DNA of 11,841 nt from Pigoraptor vietnamica (lineage: Eukaryota; Opisthokonta; Filasterea): contig CALSCQ010003191.1 in NCBI GenBank assembly GCA_943704525.1, forward strand, positions 1-11,841. The letters run 5' to 3'. Below, one piece after another: positions 1 through 7,321 of the stretch. Every line of letters begins with the position of its first letter. Position 1 is the stretch's first letter. Both the position numbers and the translations under genes were made by a program. The notes below the pieces were generated by a model. The model ran no database searches and was not told where the DNA came from. It saw only the letters and a program-made list of their open reading frames with translations.

Positions 1-146
1 GGGGGGAATAGAGATAGAGAGAGAGCAGGAAGGCAGTGAACAGATGGACATGACAGCAAGACATTACTTGGCAAAAGGCCGCAAAATGCCAAATCAACAC
101 CCAATGCGCAAGACACTCCTTGGATTGCTAGAGGCACACGACGCAC
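1..146 (-). other. TRAM intron 5, 5' part
   Basis: This stretch follows the GTGCGT donor at 141-146 and contains no credible exon: every reading frame that could continue from exon 5 stops early. Positions 1-37 are rich in C and T on the transcribed strand (an imperfect CT run ending in CCCCCC). That would suit a polypyrimidine tract, so the next acceptor may lie just left of the window. This last point is inference. Confidence 0.5.
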
Positions 147-347
147 CTCATTGTCGCTTGGGGGTAATTGCGCCACATCACAGTCGCGTCTGCCAACTGA
201 CCGCCCTACGGCAGCGGAATGCTCAAAGTCACATCACACGAAGGGCGGGGAGCGCTCGAGTGCACGGCACACGACGCTCCAGCAGACACACACGCGCGCG
301 CACACACATATACGCACACACATACACATAAACACCCACACACACCC

Positions 348-395
<48 letters not shown>

Positions 396-1578
396 AAACA
401 CACGCGCGCATAATGCGAGTCTACAAACAAACAACTGCGCTGCGCACACGACTGCCCCCTGGACGCACCTTGGCGATGAGGTCGGCACCCCACACAATCG
501 TGATGAGATGGAAGGCGACAGCTTCACCTGACTCGTGGAACTCATTCGTGCGCGTGCGGGAGAGGTGCAACCGCCGCGTGATGGTCTGCGACGGCAGTTG
601 CGCGAACATCAGTCACGTGGAGAGGGAAAAAAAAAAACTACGGCGCGTGTCTAAGGGGGGATAGGTGGGGCAAGTCTATTGACTGACTATGGCGGCAAAC
701 AAGGGTGTGACACACTCGCGAGAGGAGCACGGTCGCACTCACGTCGAGGTACGTCTCCTCGAGAATGGCGTGGACAGCAATCCACGCGAGGGCATAGTAA
801 CACACGTTGAGTATGTCGTTGCGACCGAAAGTGTAACGCGTCTCGCTCTCCTCTGCGTGGAGAATTGTGCAAAGGAAGGCGTGTGCAGTGTCAGCAAGCA
901 CAAAGACGCGAGATTTGGACCATTATGGCACCCCGAAGAATAGCAAACACCTCTCTCTCATCGAGTTGAGGACGTAGAGCCAACACAAGAAACCTAAGTT
1001 TTCTGCAGTCACAGGCTAGCCAACACGAGAGAAAGAAGCGAGCGCACGTGCATGAGAAGGCAAAGGAAGCACAAGAGAAAGAAGCGAGCACGTGCATGAG
1101 ATAACGCCACAGTGGCCACCCACCCGCCGCGCCTGGCGGTGCTTCGACCGTTACGTTGTGACCCAACGCAAATGTCTTGGCGATGACGGGCTGAATCGCG
1201 GGAATCACAGCCGCCACAAGCACGAGAACGACGATCGCAGTCGCAATGTCGGGGTGGTAGTCGCGCACCCACTCGCCCCACGTGCGCTCTCCAGCATAGC
1301 GCCTGCGTGCGCGAATCACATGCAGATTCGCATGCGCGTCAGTTCGTTTGGACGTAACGCGTGTACGCGCATATGTGCGGCGAAACGTGCAACGCGTGCG
1401 AGTGAATACTCGAGTGAACGTTGCAGACACACATACAAGTACCGCGCGCTCCCGTGCGTGGTTGGAATCCGCGATGCGGCACACATGCACACGCAATGCG
1501 ACGCACATCAACTCCCGCAACCGACAGAGAGGCGCACCTGAACATGGGGCGGCGCATGGCCGCGGCTTTGGGAGGCAT
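147..1578 (-). CDS. TRAM1: TRAM1-like translocating chain-associated membrane protein, 5' part (5 exons; 3' end outside window)
   Basis: TRAM proteins sit in the ER membrane beside the Sec61 channel and help nascent secretory and membrane proteins insert; they carry a TLC domain. Five exons read on the minus strand: 1538-1578, 1124-1302, 743-852, 469-585 and 147-205. Phases match at every junction, giving 168 residues before the left edge. The start is the ATG at 1578, the first ATG in that frame (MPPKAAAMRR). Residues about 33-53 form a first membrane segment (IATAIVVLVLVAAVIPAIQP), followed by a glycosylation sequon N63-V-T as in animal TRAM. A second segment follows at about 86-105 (ending HAILEETYLD), then TITRRLHLSRTRTNEFHESG, which parallels the TRAM stretch after its second segment, and WRNYPQATM in exon 5. 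Donors are GTGCGC, GTGGGT, GTGAGT, GTGCGT and GTGCGT. The rest of the TLC domain lies left of position 1. Family identification is by remembered similarity, not a search. Confidence 0.88.
285..410. repeat. (CA)n microsatellite in TRAM intron 4
   Basis: An imperfect CA dinucleotide array with CG and CCCA interruptions (CGCGCG at 293-300 and again near 356-362) lies inside the 263-base intron between TRAM exons 4 and 5. On the transcribed strand it reads as a (UG)n tract. Reading frames through it give only Thr-His or Cys-Val repeats and are not genes. Confidence 0.95.
1028..1101. repeat. Direct duplication of about 30 bases in TRAM intron 2
   Basis: The sequence beginning AGAGAAAGAAGCGAGC and ending ACGTGCATGAGA occurs at 1028-1057 and again at 1074-1101, about 46 bases apart. 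The second copy lacks two bases (one GC). Both lie in the intron between exons at 743-852 and 1124-1302, so the duplication does not alter the protein. Confidence 0.85.
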
Positions 1579-1782
1579 TCTCAGTGTGCGGAAAAGGGGA
1601 AAGCGCTGAGTCAAAAGGAAACGCTGACAAACACGCAAACCGAGAAGAAGACGACGACGACGACGAGTGAAACAGCTGACCGACCAGTAACATTGCTGTT
1701 ACACCGTCAGAACGGCCCAACACAACACACGGATTAATGGCGCGTGCGGTACGAGTGCGGAGGACTGTAGAGCACGGCGTGC
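1579..1782. promoter_or_regulatory. Divergent intergenic region between TRAM and the F-box/LRR gene
   Basis: Only 204 bases separate the two divergent start codons, so both promoters and 5' leaders must lie here or overlap the genes. It holds an (ACG)n run at about 1651-1666 and an inverted repeat, GTAACA-TTGC-TGTTAC, at 1687-1702. No TATA box is evident. Regulatory role is inferred from position only. Confidence 0.5.
1687..1702. repeat. Perfect 6-base inverted repeat with 4-base spacer
   Basis: GTAACA, spacer TTGC, TGTTAC. It lies in the short divergent intergenic region, about 80 bases upstream of the F-box/LRR start and about 110 upstream of the TRAM start. A dimeric transcription-factor site is possible but cannot be shown from one copy. 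Confidence 0.4.
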
Positions 1783-3717
1783 ATGCGCAGGGCTCTCTTC
1801 GACTCACTGAAAATGGGCACTCATGGCGCGACTGCGTGTGCCACTGCAGCAGCAAACGCCACGGACGTGCATAACACACCCCCTCCGAACGACACCCGCG
1901 ATGGGACGGAGGACGCGCCGGCGTCGTTTGGCAGTCTCCCGATCGAACTCGTCGTGGCACACATTGCCCCTCGCCTGAGTGCACGCGATCTCTCCGCCCT
2001 CTCGCAGTGCGCGTCGTTGCTTCGCACGTATCTCGCGCCGCTGCGCACGTACACGCTGAGGCGGTGGGCGGCGGTGCAGTACGTGGACGATGCATCCTTT
2101 CGCGAGTGCGTGCATGCGGCCGGCATTCCCAAGGGCCGACTGGCCATGGACCTCCACGGCAACCGCAACCCCACGGTTGTCCTTGGCGACGGAGAGGCGC
2201 GCGTTTTGGCGGGAGTGCAGTGGCTTGATCTCAGCGCCTCGAAAGTGACCGACGTGTCGCCCTTCGCCGGTGTGCGCACGCTCCGACTCGGCTGGTGCTT
2301 AGGTGTGCGGGACTGTTCTCCGCTGCGGAATGTCCACACGCTCGATCTCACGGGGTGCGCGTGCGTCACTGACGTCTCGGCGCTTGCTGCCGTGCACACG
2401 CTTCGCCTCGCCGGATGTCTCGCCGTGCGGGACGTGTCGTCGCTCGGGCGCGTGCACAGCCTCAACTTGGCGGGCTGCAGCGGCATCACGGACGTGTCTG
2501 CGCTCGGCGGTGTGCAGGAGCTGAACCTCACTCGCTGTCACGGCGTGCGAGACGTCTCCGCGCTCGGCGCTGTGCGCGTGCTGGTCCTTGAGGGCCTCTC
2601 ACTCGACGACGTGCTGTTTCGCGCGAGTCCCGGTGGCACGTGTTCGTCCGACACCGTGAACCTCAACTTTTGCGAGCTGAGAAACGGGGATGTGTCGGCG
2701 CTTGCACGCGTGCGCAAGGTTTCCCTGGCTTTCTGTAGCACGGCGTCGAATGTCGGCACTTTGGGCGGTGTTGAAGAGCTCGATGTGCGACGCGTGCCGG
2801 GAGTCCGCGCGTACGGCGACCGGCTTGGGTCCGTCCGCACGCTGTGCCTCCGCGAGTGCGTGGCGGTGACCAACGTGGAGGCGTTTTCACGCGTGCACAC
2901 TCTCGACCTGAGCCGCACGCACGTGTCGGAGGTGTCGGCGTTGGCTGGCGTGCACACGCTCTGTCTCATCGACTGCCACACTCTGCGCGACGTGTCCGCA
3001 CTTGGACGCGTGCACACGCTGGACCTCTCCGGGTGCTCGTGCCTTTCGAATGTGTCTGCACTGGGTGGTGTCCACACACTGCACCTTCGCGCGTGCCCGC
3101 TCATCACCGACGTGTCGGCGCTTGGCGGTGTTGCGTGTCTTGACATCGCGGACTGCGAAGGCGTGAGCGACCTCTCTTCCCTTTCGCGCGTGCGCACTCT
3201 CAACGCCAGCGGGTGCTCGCGAGTCAGCGATGTCTCCATGCTCGGCGGAGTGCGAACGCTGATGCTGCAGAGATGCCCGCTAGTGTCCGACGTTTCGTCG
3301 CTTGCCTCGGTGCACACGCTCGACCTGACGCTCTGTGCGAGCGTTCGCGACGTGTCTGCTTTGGGGCGCGTACACAGCCTCACGCTTTCCGGCTGCGACC
3401 GCATCGAAGACGTCTCTGCGTTGGGCGGCAACCATTCGCTAGACCTCAGTTACTGCACTCGCGTCAGGGACTTTTCATCGCTGTCGCACGTGCCAGTGCT
3501 CGATCTCAGCGGATGCCCTGGGGTGACGGACGTGTCGCTGTTTCGCAACGCACGCCGCCTTCACTTGCGCGACTGCCCCAACGTGCGCGATGTGTCGATG
3601 TTGGGACGCGTCCACACGCTGGACATCAGCCACTGTGCCAACGCGACGTGGGAGCTTGGCAGCTTGCGCGGCGTCTACTCGCTCAATCTGCTGGGGCGGC
3701 CGGTTCAGGGCACGTAA
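1783..3717 (+). CDS. F-box-like protein with about 25 leucine-rich repeats
   Basis: The product is a 644-residue protein encoded by one uninterrupted exon. Residues about 49-92 resemble an F-box (FGSLPIELVVAHIAPRLS, then ARDLSALSQCASLLRTYLAP). This suggests a substrate adaptor for a Skp1-cullin ubiquitin ligase. From residue 144 to the end run about 25 leucine-rich repeats of exactly 20 residues, consensus GVHTLDLSGCxxVxDVSALG, with a cysteine at repeat position 10. Repeats at about residues 264-345 are degenerate. No signal peptide or membrane segment is seen, so a cytosolic or nuclear protein is expected. The start may be the ATG at 1783 or the one at 1813, which has A at -3 and G at +4. 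The gene has no introns, unlike most neighbours. The F-box call is moderate, the LRR call firm; the target is unknown. Confidence 0.87.
   Translation: MRRALFDSLKMGTHGATACATAAANATDVHNTPPPNDTRDGTEDAPASFGSLPIELVVAHIAPRLSARDLSALSQCASLLRTYLAPLRTYTLRRWAAVQYVDDASFRECVHAAGIPKGRLAMDLHGNRNPTVVLGDGEARVLAGVQWLDLSASKVTDVSPFAGVRTLRLGWCLGVRDCSPLRNVHTLDLTGCACVTDVSALAAVHTLRLAGCLAVRDVSSLGRVHSLNLAGCSGITDVSALGGVQELNLTRCHGVRDVSALGAVRVLVLEGLSLDDVLFRASPGGTCSSDTVNLNFCELRNGDVSALARVRKVSLAFCSTASNVGTLGGVEELDVRRVPGVRAYGDRLGSVRTLCLRECVAVTNVEAFSRVHTLDLSRTHVSEVSALAGVHTLCLIDCHTLRDVSALGRVHTLDLSGCSCLSNVSALGGVHTLHLRACPLITDVSALGGVACLDIADCEGVSDLSSLSRVRTLNASGCSRVSDVSMLGGVRTLMLQRCPLVSDVSSLASVHTLDLTLCASVRDVSALGRVHSLTLSGCDRIEDVSALGGNHSLDLSYCTRVRDFSSLSHVPVLDLSGCPGVTDVSLFRNARRLHLRDCPNVRDVSMLGRVHTLDISHCANATWELGSLRGVYSLNLLGRPVQGT
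2212..3705 (+). repeat. 60-base in-frame tandem repeat encoding the LRR array
   Basis: Each leucine-rich repeat occupies exactly 60 bases and the DNA itself is repetitive, with GTGCACACGCT-like stretches coding for VHTL recurring every 60 bases. The residue before VHTL often alternates between Arg and Gly in the clean part of the array (about 2880-3480), which points to an underlying 120-base (40-residue) unit. Conservation is greatest at the VHTL-D-L-S-G-C and DVSALG positions. Confidence 0.9.
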
Positions 3718-3948
3718 ATGAGAGCGATGAAGGAGAGTTCGGTTTCGACATGTATTTGTGCCATTGCGTGTGTCTTAGTTGCGGCGTGCGGTCGTTCTGC
3801 ATTGCAAGCTATTGCAGCGTGAAAGGCCAGGCGAGAGACAACGAAGGTTTTCTTTCGTTCATTGCCGCACGCACACGCAGCCGCGCCAACACACATCACA
3901 AATACGCCATCGGCCATTTGATTTAGAGAGCAGTGCGAGCACGCGCCG
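3718..3948. other. Convergent intergenic region between LRR and fucosyltransferase genes
   Basis: These 231 bases hold the 3' flanks of two convergent genes. I see no AATAAA, no hairpin of note and no gene. Positions about 3780-3925 are slightly richer in A and T than the flanking coding DNA. Confidence 0.6.
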
Positions 3949-6399
3949 CTATCGTCTCCCTCGCCGACCCGCCTTTCTTCGCCATGGGCGTACGGTTGTC
4001 GTGCTGTTCGCGTTCGGCGACTGCAACGCCTGGGGCACCTGCGTGGTCGTGCTCACAGTCGCAGGGTCCTCCCTTCGCACAGCCTGGTCTTCAACGTCCC
4101 CCGGGCTCCCGATAAGTGCCCGCACTGACGACTCCTCCTGCGATCGCTCGCTCGCGTCCGCCCGCGCAGCCACAGGCAACACTTCCAGCTGGGGCGTGTC
4201 TCGACGCGCGCGTGCGGTACCCTCGTCGCTCTCGGCGACCTGTTCCGAATCCGCCGGCGCACGCACGGCCTCCCCGCCGTTCTCCTTGGCGTCGCGCGGA
4301 TCCGAATCTACAACACGCCCATCTTCCCTCGGCGATGTCTCACGCGCGGCTACGACCCCGCCCGCAGCGCCGCCTTCTGCATTCCCGGCGGCATCCCCCC
4401 CATTCCGATCGCTGCCGGCCCCATCAACCATTTCGTCCTGCTGCGCACGGCCCGCCGCAGCGCCCTCACCGTCGGCCCGGCCAACTGGAGCCTCAGCACC
4501 CAAGTCGCGAGCCCCGTTTCCGTAGAACAAATTCGACTCTTCTTTCTTAAGTCCCCCGGAACCCAAGCCGGCGGCGACTCCCGCCGACGGCAAATTCCCC
4601 TGTGTGCTGGCATTCGCCGCTCCGTCTTCGTTAGCCGCACCGCCTCCACTCGACGGACCGTCTCCGCTCGCCGCGGCGTCGCTCTCTCCGCCGCGTACTC
4701 GGCCCTCTTCCGCGCGGTCACCCTTCTCGGCGGGCGCCCCCATTTCCTGCGGCGGCGGCGGCGGCATCCCGTCACCCCCAGCCAACCCATTAGCCGTACT
4801 GGGTCCGTTCGCTGCCGGCACAAAGGCCATCGTCCTGTCCCACATCCGCCACAGCCTCTGGGGTTGCTGCGACTGCCCGCTGCCGCTCGAAGCCGCGGCC
4901 TGCGCGTTCTCCGCACTTTGGCCATCGTTCGCCCCCTCTGCGACGCTCACGACGGCGGGCGCATTCTCCGCCTTGTTCTTAACGACCGCTTCCTGCAGCG
5001 CAACACCCATTTCGTCCGTCCCCTCGGTCGATCCCTCGCTCGCAGCCGGAGCCGACCCGTCGTACGGCCGCTGCTCGTCGACGTCGCCGCTGTCTCCTTC
5101 CGCCATCAAGAACTCTTCGTGGACGGGGCGAACGTCCGCGGTGCCCCATTCGGATGCGGCGTTCGCTCGCATCGCAGCGCGGCTCTTTGTCATCACCTCG
5201 CACGCGCGGCAGAGGTTCCAATACGTCGACCGCTTCGCCTGCTCCAGCACGGCCTCGGGGAGCGGGCGCTTCTTCCACGCGAGGTATCGCTCGTACAGCG
5301 CCGGGTTCGAATCGACCTTCCTCACATACGCCGCGAGCTGTTTGAGAGACTTGAAGTTGCGCCCGTTGATGTAAGAGTCGCGCAGCGGCCACACGTCGTC
5401 GATGTTCGGCGCTCCAAAGTAGATGGGCACGGACCCCGCCTCGAGCGGGTTGAACAGCTTCTCGGTCACGTAGAAAGGCTCAAACGCGTTCTCAAACGCC
5501 AGCGTGAAGCGGTAACTGCTGATGAGATTGACCTTCGCCTCGAAGCGAGCGCCAAAGGTGCCCGACCTGAACTCCGGCGGGGGGTCCTTGTTGTGGTACT
5601 CGGTGCCAAACGAGTCGATGCGGAGATACTTCATGAGCTCGCCGACCGTCTCGTGCCGGCGACTGCGCGTGTCGGGGTTGCTTGAGAGATACGCGATAAA
5701 GCCCTTCTTCTCGCGACGGGGGACGGCGTCACGCAAAAGCACCGCGGGGTCGTGCGGCATCATCGTGATCGGCAGATCGAAGAGCTTTGGGTTGAAGCCG
5801 AGCGTCAGGTCCCACGGCGACTCGGTGCGGTCGCGGTTGGGTCCAAAGTTGTCCTGAAAGTGCGGGTAGTAAGCGGCGGCCTCCCACGCCATGCCGACGA
5901 ACAGCTGCGACTTTGACTTGGTGGGGAGATTCCACGGGAAGATTTCCTGCACAGCGCCAACGATGATGTCCGCGAAGTCCACCGCCCCCCAATTCGCCGT
6001 GACGCGGAACATCAGCCCACTCGGGCACGTGCCGAACTCCGGACAGCCGCCCCAGTCGAAGTGTCCCCGCCACGAACACAGCGCGGACGGACCCGACGAC
6101 GCGATGGGGCCAATCGTGAAGACGTTACACATGTTGTTCTCCAACCCGGTCGTCTCGTTCGGGAGGTCACGCACGTCCATCGCGGGCTTCGACGGGATTT
6201 GTTGGTGTTGCTGCATCGAGTTCGCGTACGCAAACGCGTTGCCCCCGTACGAATACGAGCGCTGGAGAGCCAGCTCCGCCGCCGCGAGACGCGTGCCATG
6301 CTGGTAGACGACGACGGTGAGAAGCACCACGATGATCGACGCGGCAAGGACGGCGCGGTAGGCCTGGATCGCGTTGAGCGCGATAAAGTGAAACGCCAT
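3949..6399 (-). CDS. GT10-family alpha-1,3-fucosyltransferase with long C-terminal low-complexity tail
   Basis: GT10 enzymes transfer fucose from GDP-fucose to glycans in the Golgi. The 816-residue product has the expected type II layout: a short N-terminal tail, one membrane anchor at about residues 14-33 (YRAVLAASIIVVLLTVVVYQ), then a lumenal catalytic domain at about 165-400. The domain carries the family's donor-site motif FYVTEKLFNPLEAGSVPIYF followed by GAPN (about 309-332). It also has the upstream ELMKYLRIDSFG (254-265) and KVNLISSYRFTLAFEN (289-304). Residues about 430-816 are low complexity, rich in Ala, Gly, Glu, Asp and Ser, with a PPPPP run and a strongly basic end (RPWRRKAGRRGRR). 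Typical members are about 350-500 residues, so the tail roughly doubles the size. The start is the ATG at 6399, the first in frame. No introns are seen. The acceptor glycan cannot be deduced. Confidence 0.92.
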   Translation of the reverse strand: MAFHFIALNAIQAYRAVLAASIIVVLLTVVVYQHGTRLAAAELALQRSYSYGGNAFAYANSMQQHQQIPSKPAMDVRDLPNETTGLENNMCNVFTIGPIASSGPSALCSWRGHFDWGGCPEFGTCPSGLMFRVTANWGAVDFADIIVGAVQEIFPWNLPTKSKSQLFVGMAWEAAAYYPHFQDNFGPNRDRTESPWDLTLGFNPKLFDLPITMMPHDPAVLLRDAVPRREKKGFIAYLSSNPDTRSRRHETVGELMKYLRIDSFGTEYHNKDPPPEFRSGTFGARFEAKVNLISSYRFTLAFENAFEPFYVTEKLFNPLEAGSVPIYFGAPNIDDVWPLRDSYINGRNFKSLKQLAAYVRKVDSNPALYERYLAWKKRPLPEAVLEQAKRSTYWNLCRACEVMTKSRAAMRANAASEWGTADVRPVHEEFLMAEGDSGDVDEQRPYDGSAPAASEGSTEGTDEMGVALQEAVVKNKAENAPAVVSVAEGANDGQSAENAQAAASSGSGQSQQPQRLWRMWDRTMAFVPAANGPSTANGLAGGDGMPPPPPQEMGAPAEKGDRAEEGRVRGGESDAAASGDGPSSGGGAANEDGAANASTQGNLPSAGVAAGLGSGGLKKEESNLFYGNGARDLGAEAPVGRADGEGAAAGRAQQDEMVDGAGSDRNGGDAAGNAEGGAAGGVVAARETSPREDGRVVDSDPRDAKENGGEAVRAPADSEQVAESDEGTARARRDTPQLEVLPVAARADASERSQEESSVRALIGSPGDVEDQAVRREDPATVSTTTQVPQALQSPNANSTTTVRPWRRKAGRRGRR

Positions 6400-6961
6400 T
6401 GCGGTCAATGGCCGACTTCACGCGCAACGCACGCGGAATACTGAGAAACGACCGACGCCGCGGTCGCTCATCAGGGGGACATCGGCACTCCCGGCATGTG
6501 ACGATGCAGAGGGGTCCTGGAGACGAACGTTGAGATCTGATTCGCGCACACGAGCCACCCGTGCAAGCACTGCAGCGTTTGTGGCGCGCAAAATGCTCGC
6601 GACGACGGACGGAATTTGAAAATGGAGCTGCCAGTTCTCGCACGCGCAGCACGAACTTTGTCGCCGTCGCAAATCGTGCACACAACGACGAGCAAATAAC
6701 GCGCACAACGTGGAGACACACAGAGTTGCGCACGTCAGAGCGCGTGACGAAGGCGATCGATTTGACGATGGACCCACTTGAGCCGCAAGCCCACAGTCCA
6801 CCGGACAAATGTGTTCTGCCTACTAAATACGGGATATTCCATGCTGTTCCACAGGTTGGTGAAAGTATCGGATAGTATTGCAGCCTCAAGGGGGGGTTTA
6901 GTAGATATGAAGTGTTGCGGTAGGACTGACTTGCCGAGAATTGTAAATTCAGTGGGCACGG

Positions 6962-7015
<54 letters not shown>
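6962..7015. repeat. (TG)n microsatellite
   Basis: About 27 TG dinucleotides, with a single CG interruption at about 6988-6990. It lies in the AT-richer spacer between two genes, outside any predicted exon or intron. Confidence 0.97.
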
Positions 7016-7018
7016 ACC

Positions 7019-7038
7019 AAGGGCTCTTAGAGCCCCTT
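7019..7038. repeat. Short perfect hairpin
   Basis: GGGCTCT at 7021-7027 and AGAGCCC at 7029-7035 pair around a single T, and the pairing can extend on both sides with small mismatches. It directly follows the TG microsatellite. It might be a remnant of a mobile element end or a transcript-end hairpin; no target-site duplication was recognised. Confidence 0.45.
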
Positions 7039-7264
7039 AGAAAGTCCTTGAAGTGCCACACTTATTAACCCGCAGTGCTGCTCCTGCAGTAGAGATTCTT
7101 AACGGCTGACAGTGTGGCGTTTTGGGTACTCGCGTGGAACCCTGCGGCAAATCCCAAAACAACATTTCGCTCCCCCACGCAGAGCACAGCACGCAATGAT
7201 CAGAATCCGGCTCGCAATATGTATTCCTTGGGGCCACTCGTCCAGCAAGCGCCCACCGCCAAAG

Positions 7265-7274
7265 TGTATATACA
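7265..7274 (-). promoter_or_regulatory. Candidate Pumilio-type element in the 3' UTR of the GTPase-like gene
   Basis: The palindrome TGTATATACA gives UGUAUAUA on the transcribed strand, which fits the known PUF-protein site UGUANAUA. It lies about 48 bases after the stop codon of the GTPase-like gene. A single 8-base match is weak evidence, and because it is palindromic it could equally be a TATA-like element. Confidence 0.25.
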
Positions 7275-7321
7275 AACGGCACGAAAAGAGCTAAAGAAAA
7301 GTGATCCCCCACACGGCTCTC

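Larger units (their letters stand above)
6400..7321. other. Spacer between fucosyltransferase 5' end and GTPase-like gene 3' end
   Basis: No gene is supported in these 922 bases. The part next to 6400 should hold the fucosyltransferase promoter; the part next to 7321 should hold the 3' untranslated region of the GTPase-like gene. About 6820-7320 is visibly richer in A and T than the rest of the window. It contains a TG microsatellite, a short hairpin at 7021-7035 and a TGTATATACA palindrome at 7265-7274. Open frames here show no family resemblance and no consistent splice sites. Confidence 0.6.

Noticed and set aside
151-531. Thr-His repeat frames across the CA microsatellite
   Set aside because: They are translations of a dinucleotide repeat inside an intron.
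2538-3431. 297-residue open frame antisense to the LRR gene
   Set aside because: It mirrors the 60-base repeat of the opposite strand in a GC-rich frame; composition is Arg/Ser/Thr-rich with no domain.
4864-5685. 273-residue plus-strand frame opposite the fucosyltransferase
   Set aside because: Arg/Leu/Val-rich shadow of a GC-rich coding region; the opposite strand has clear GT10 motifs.
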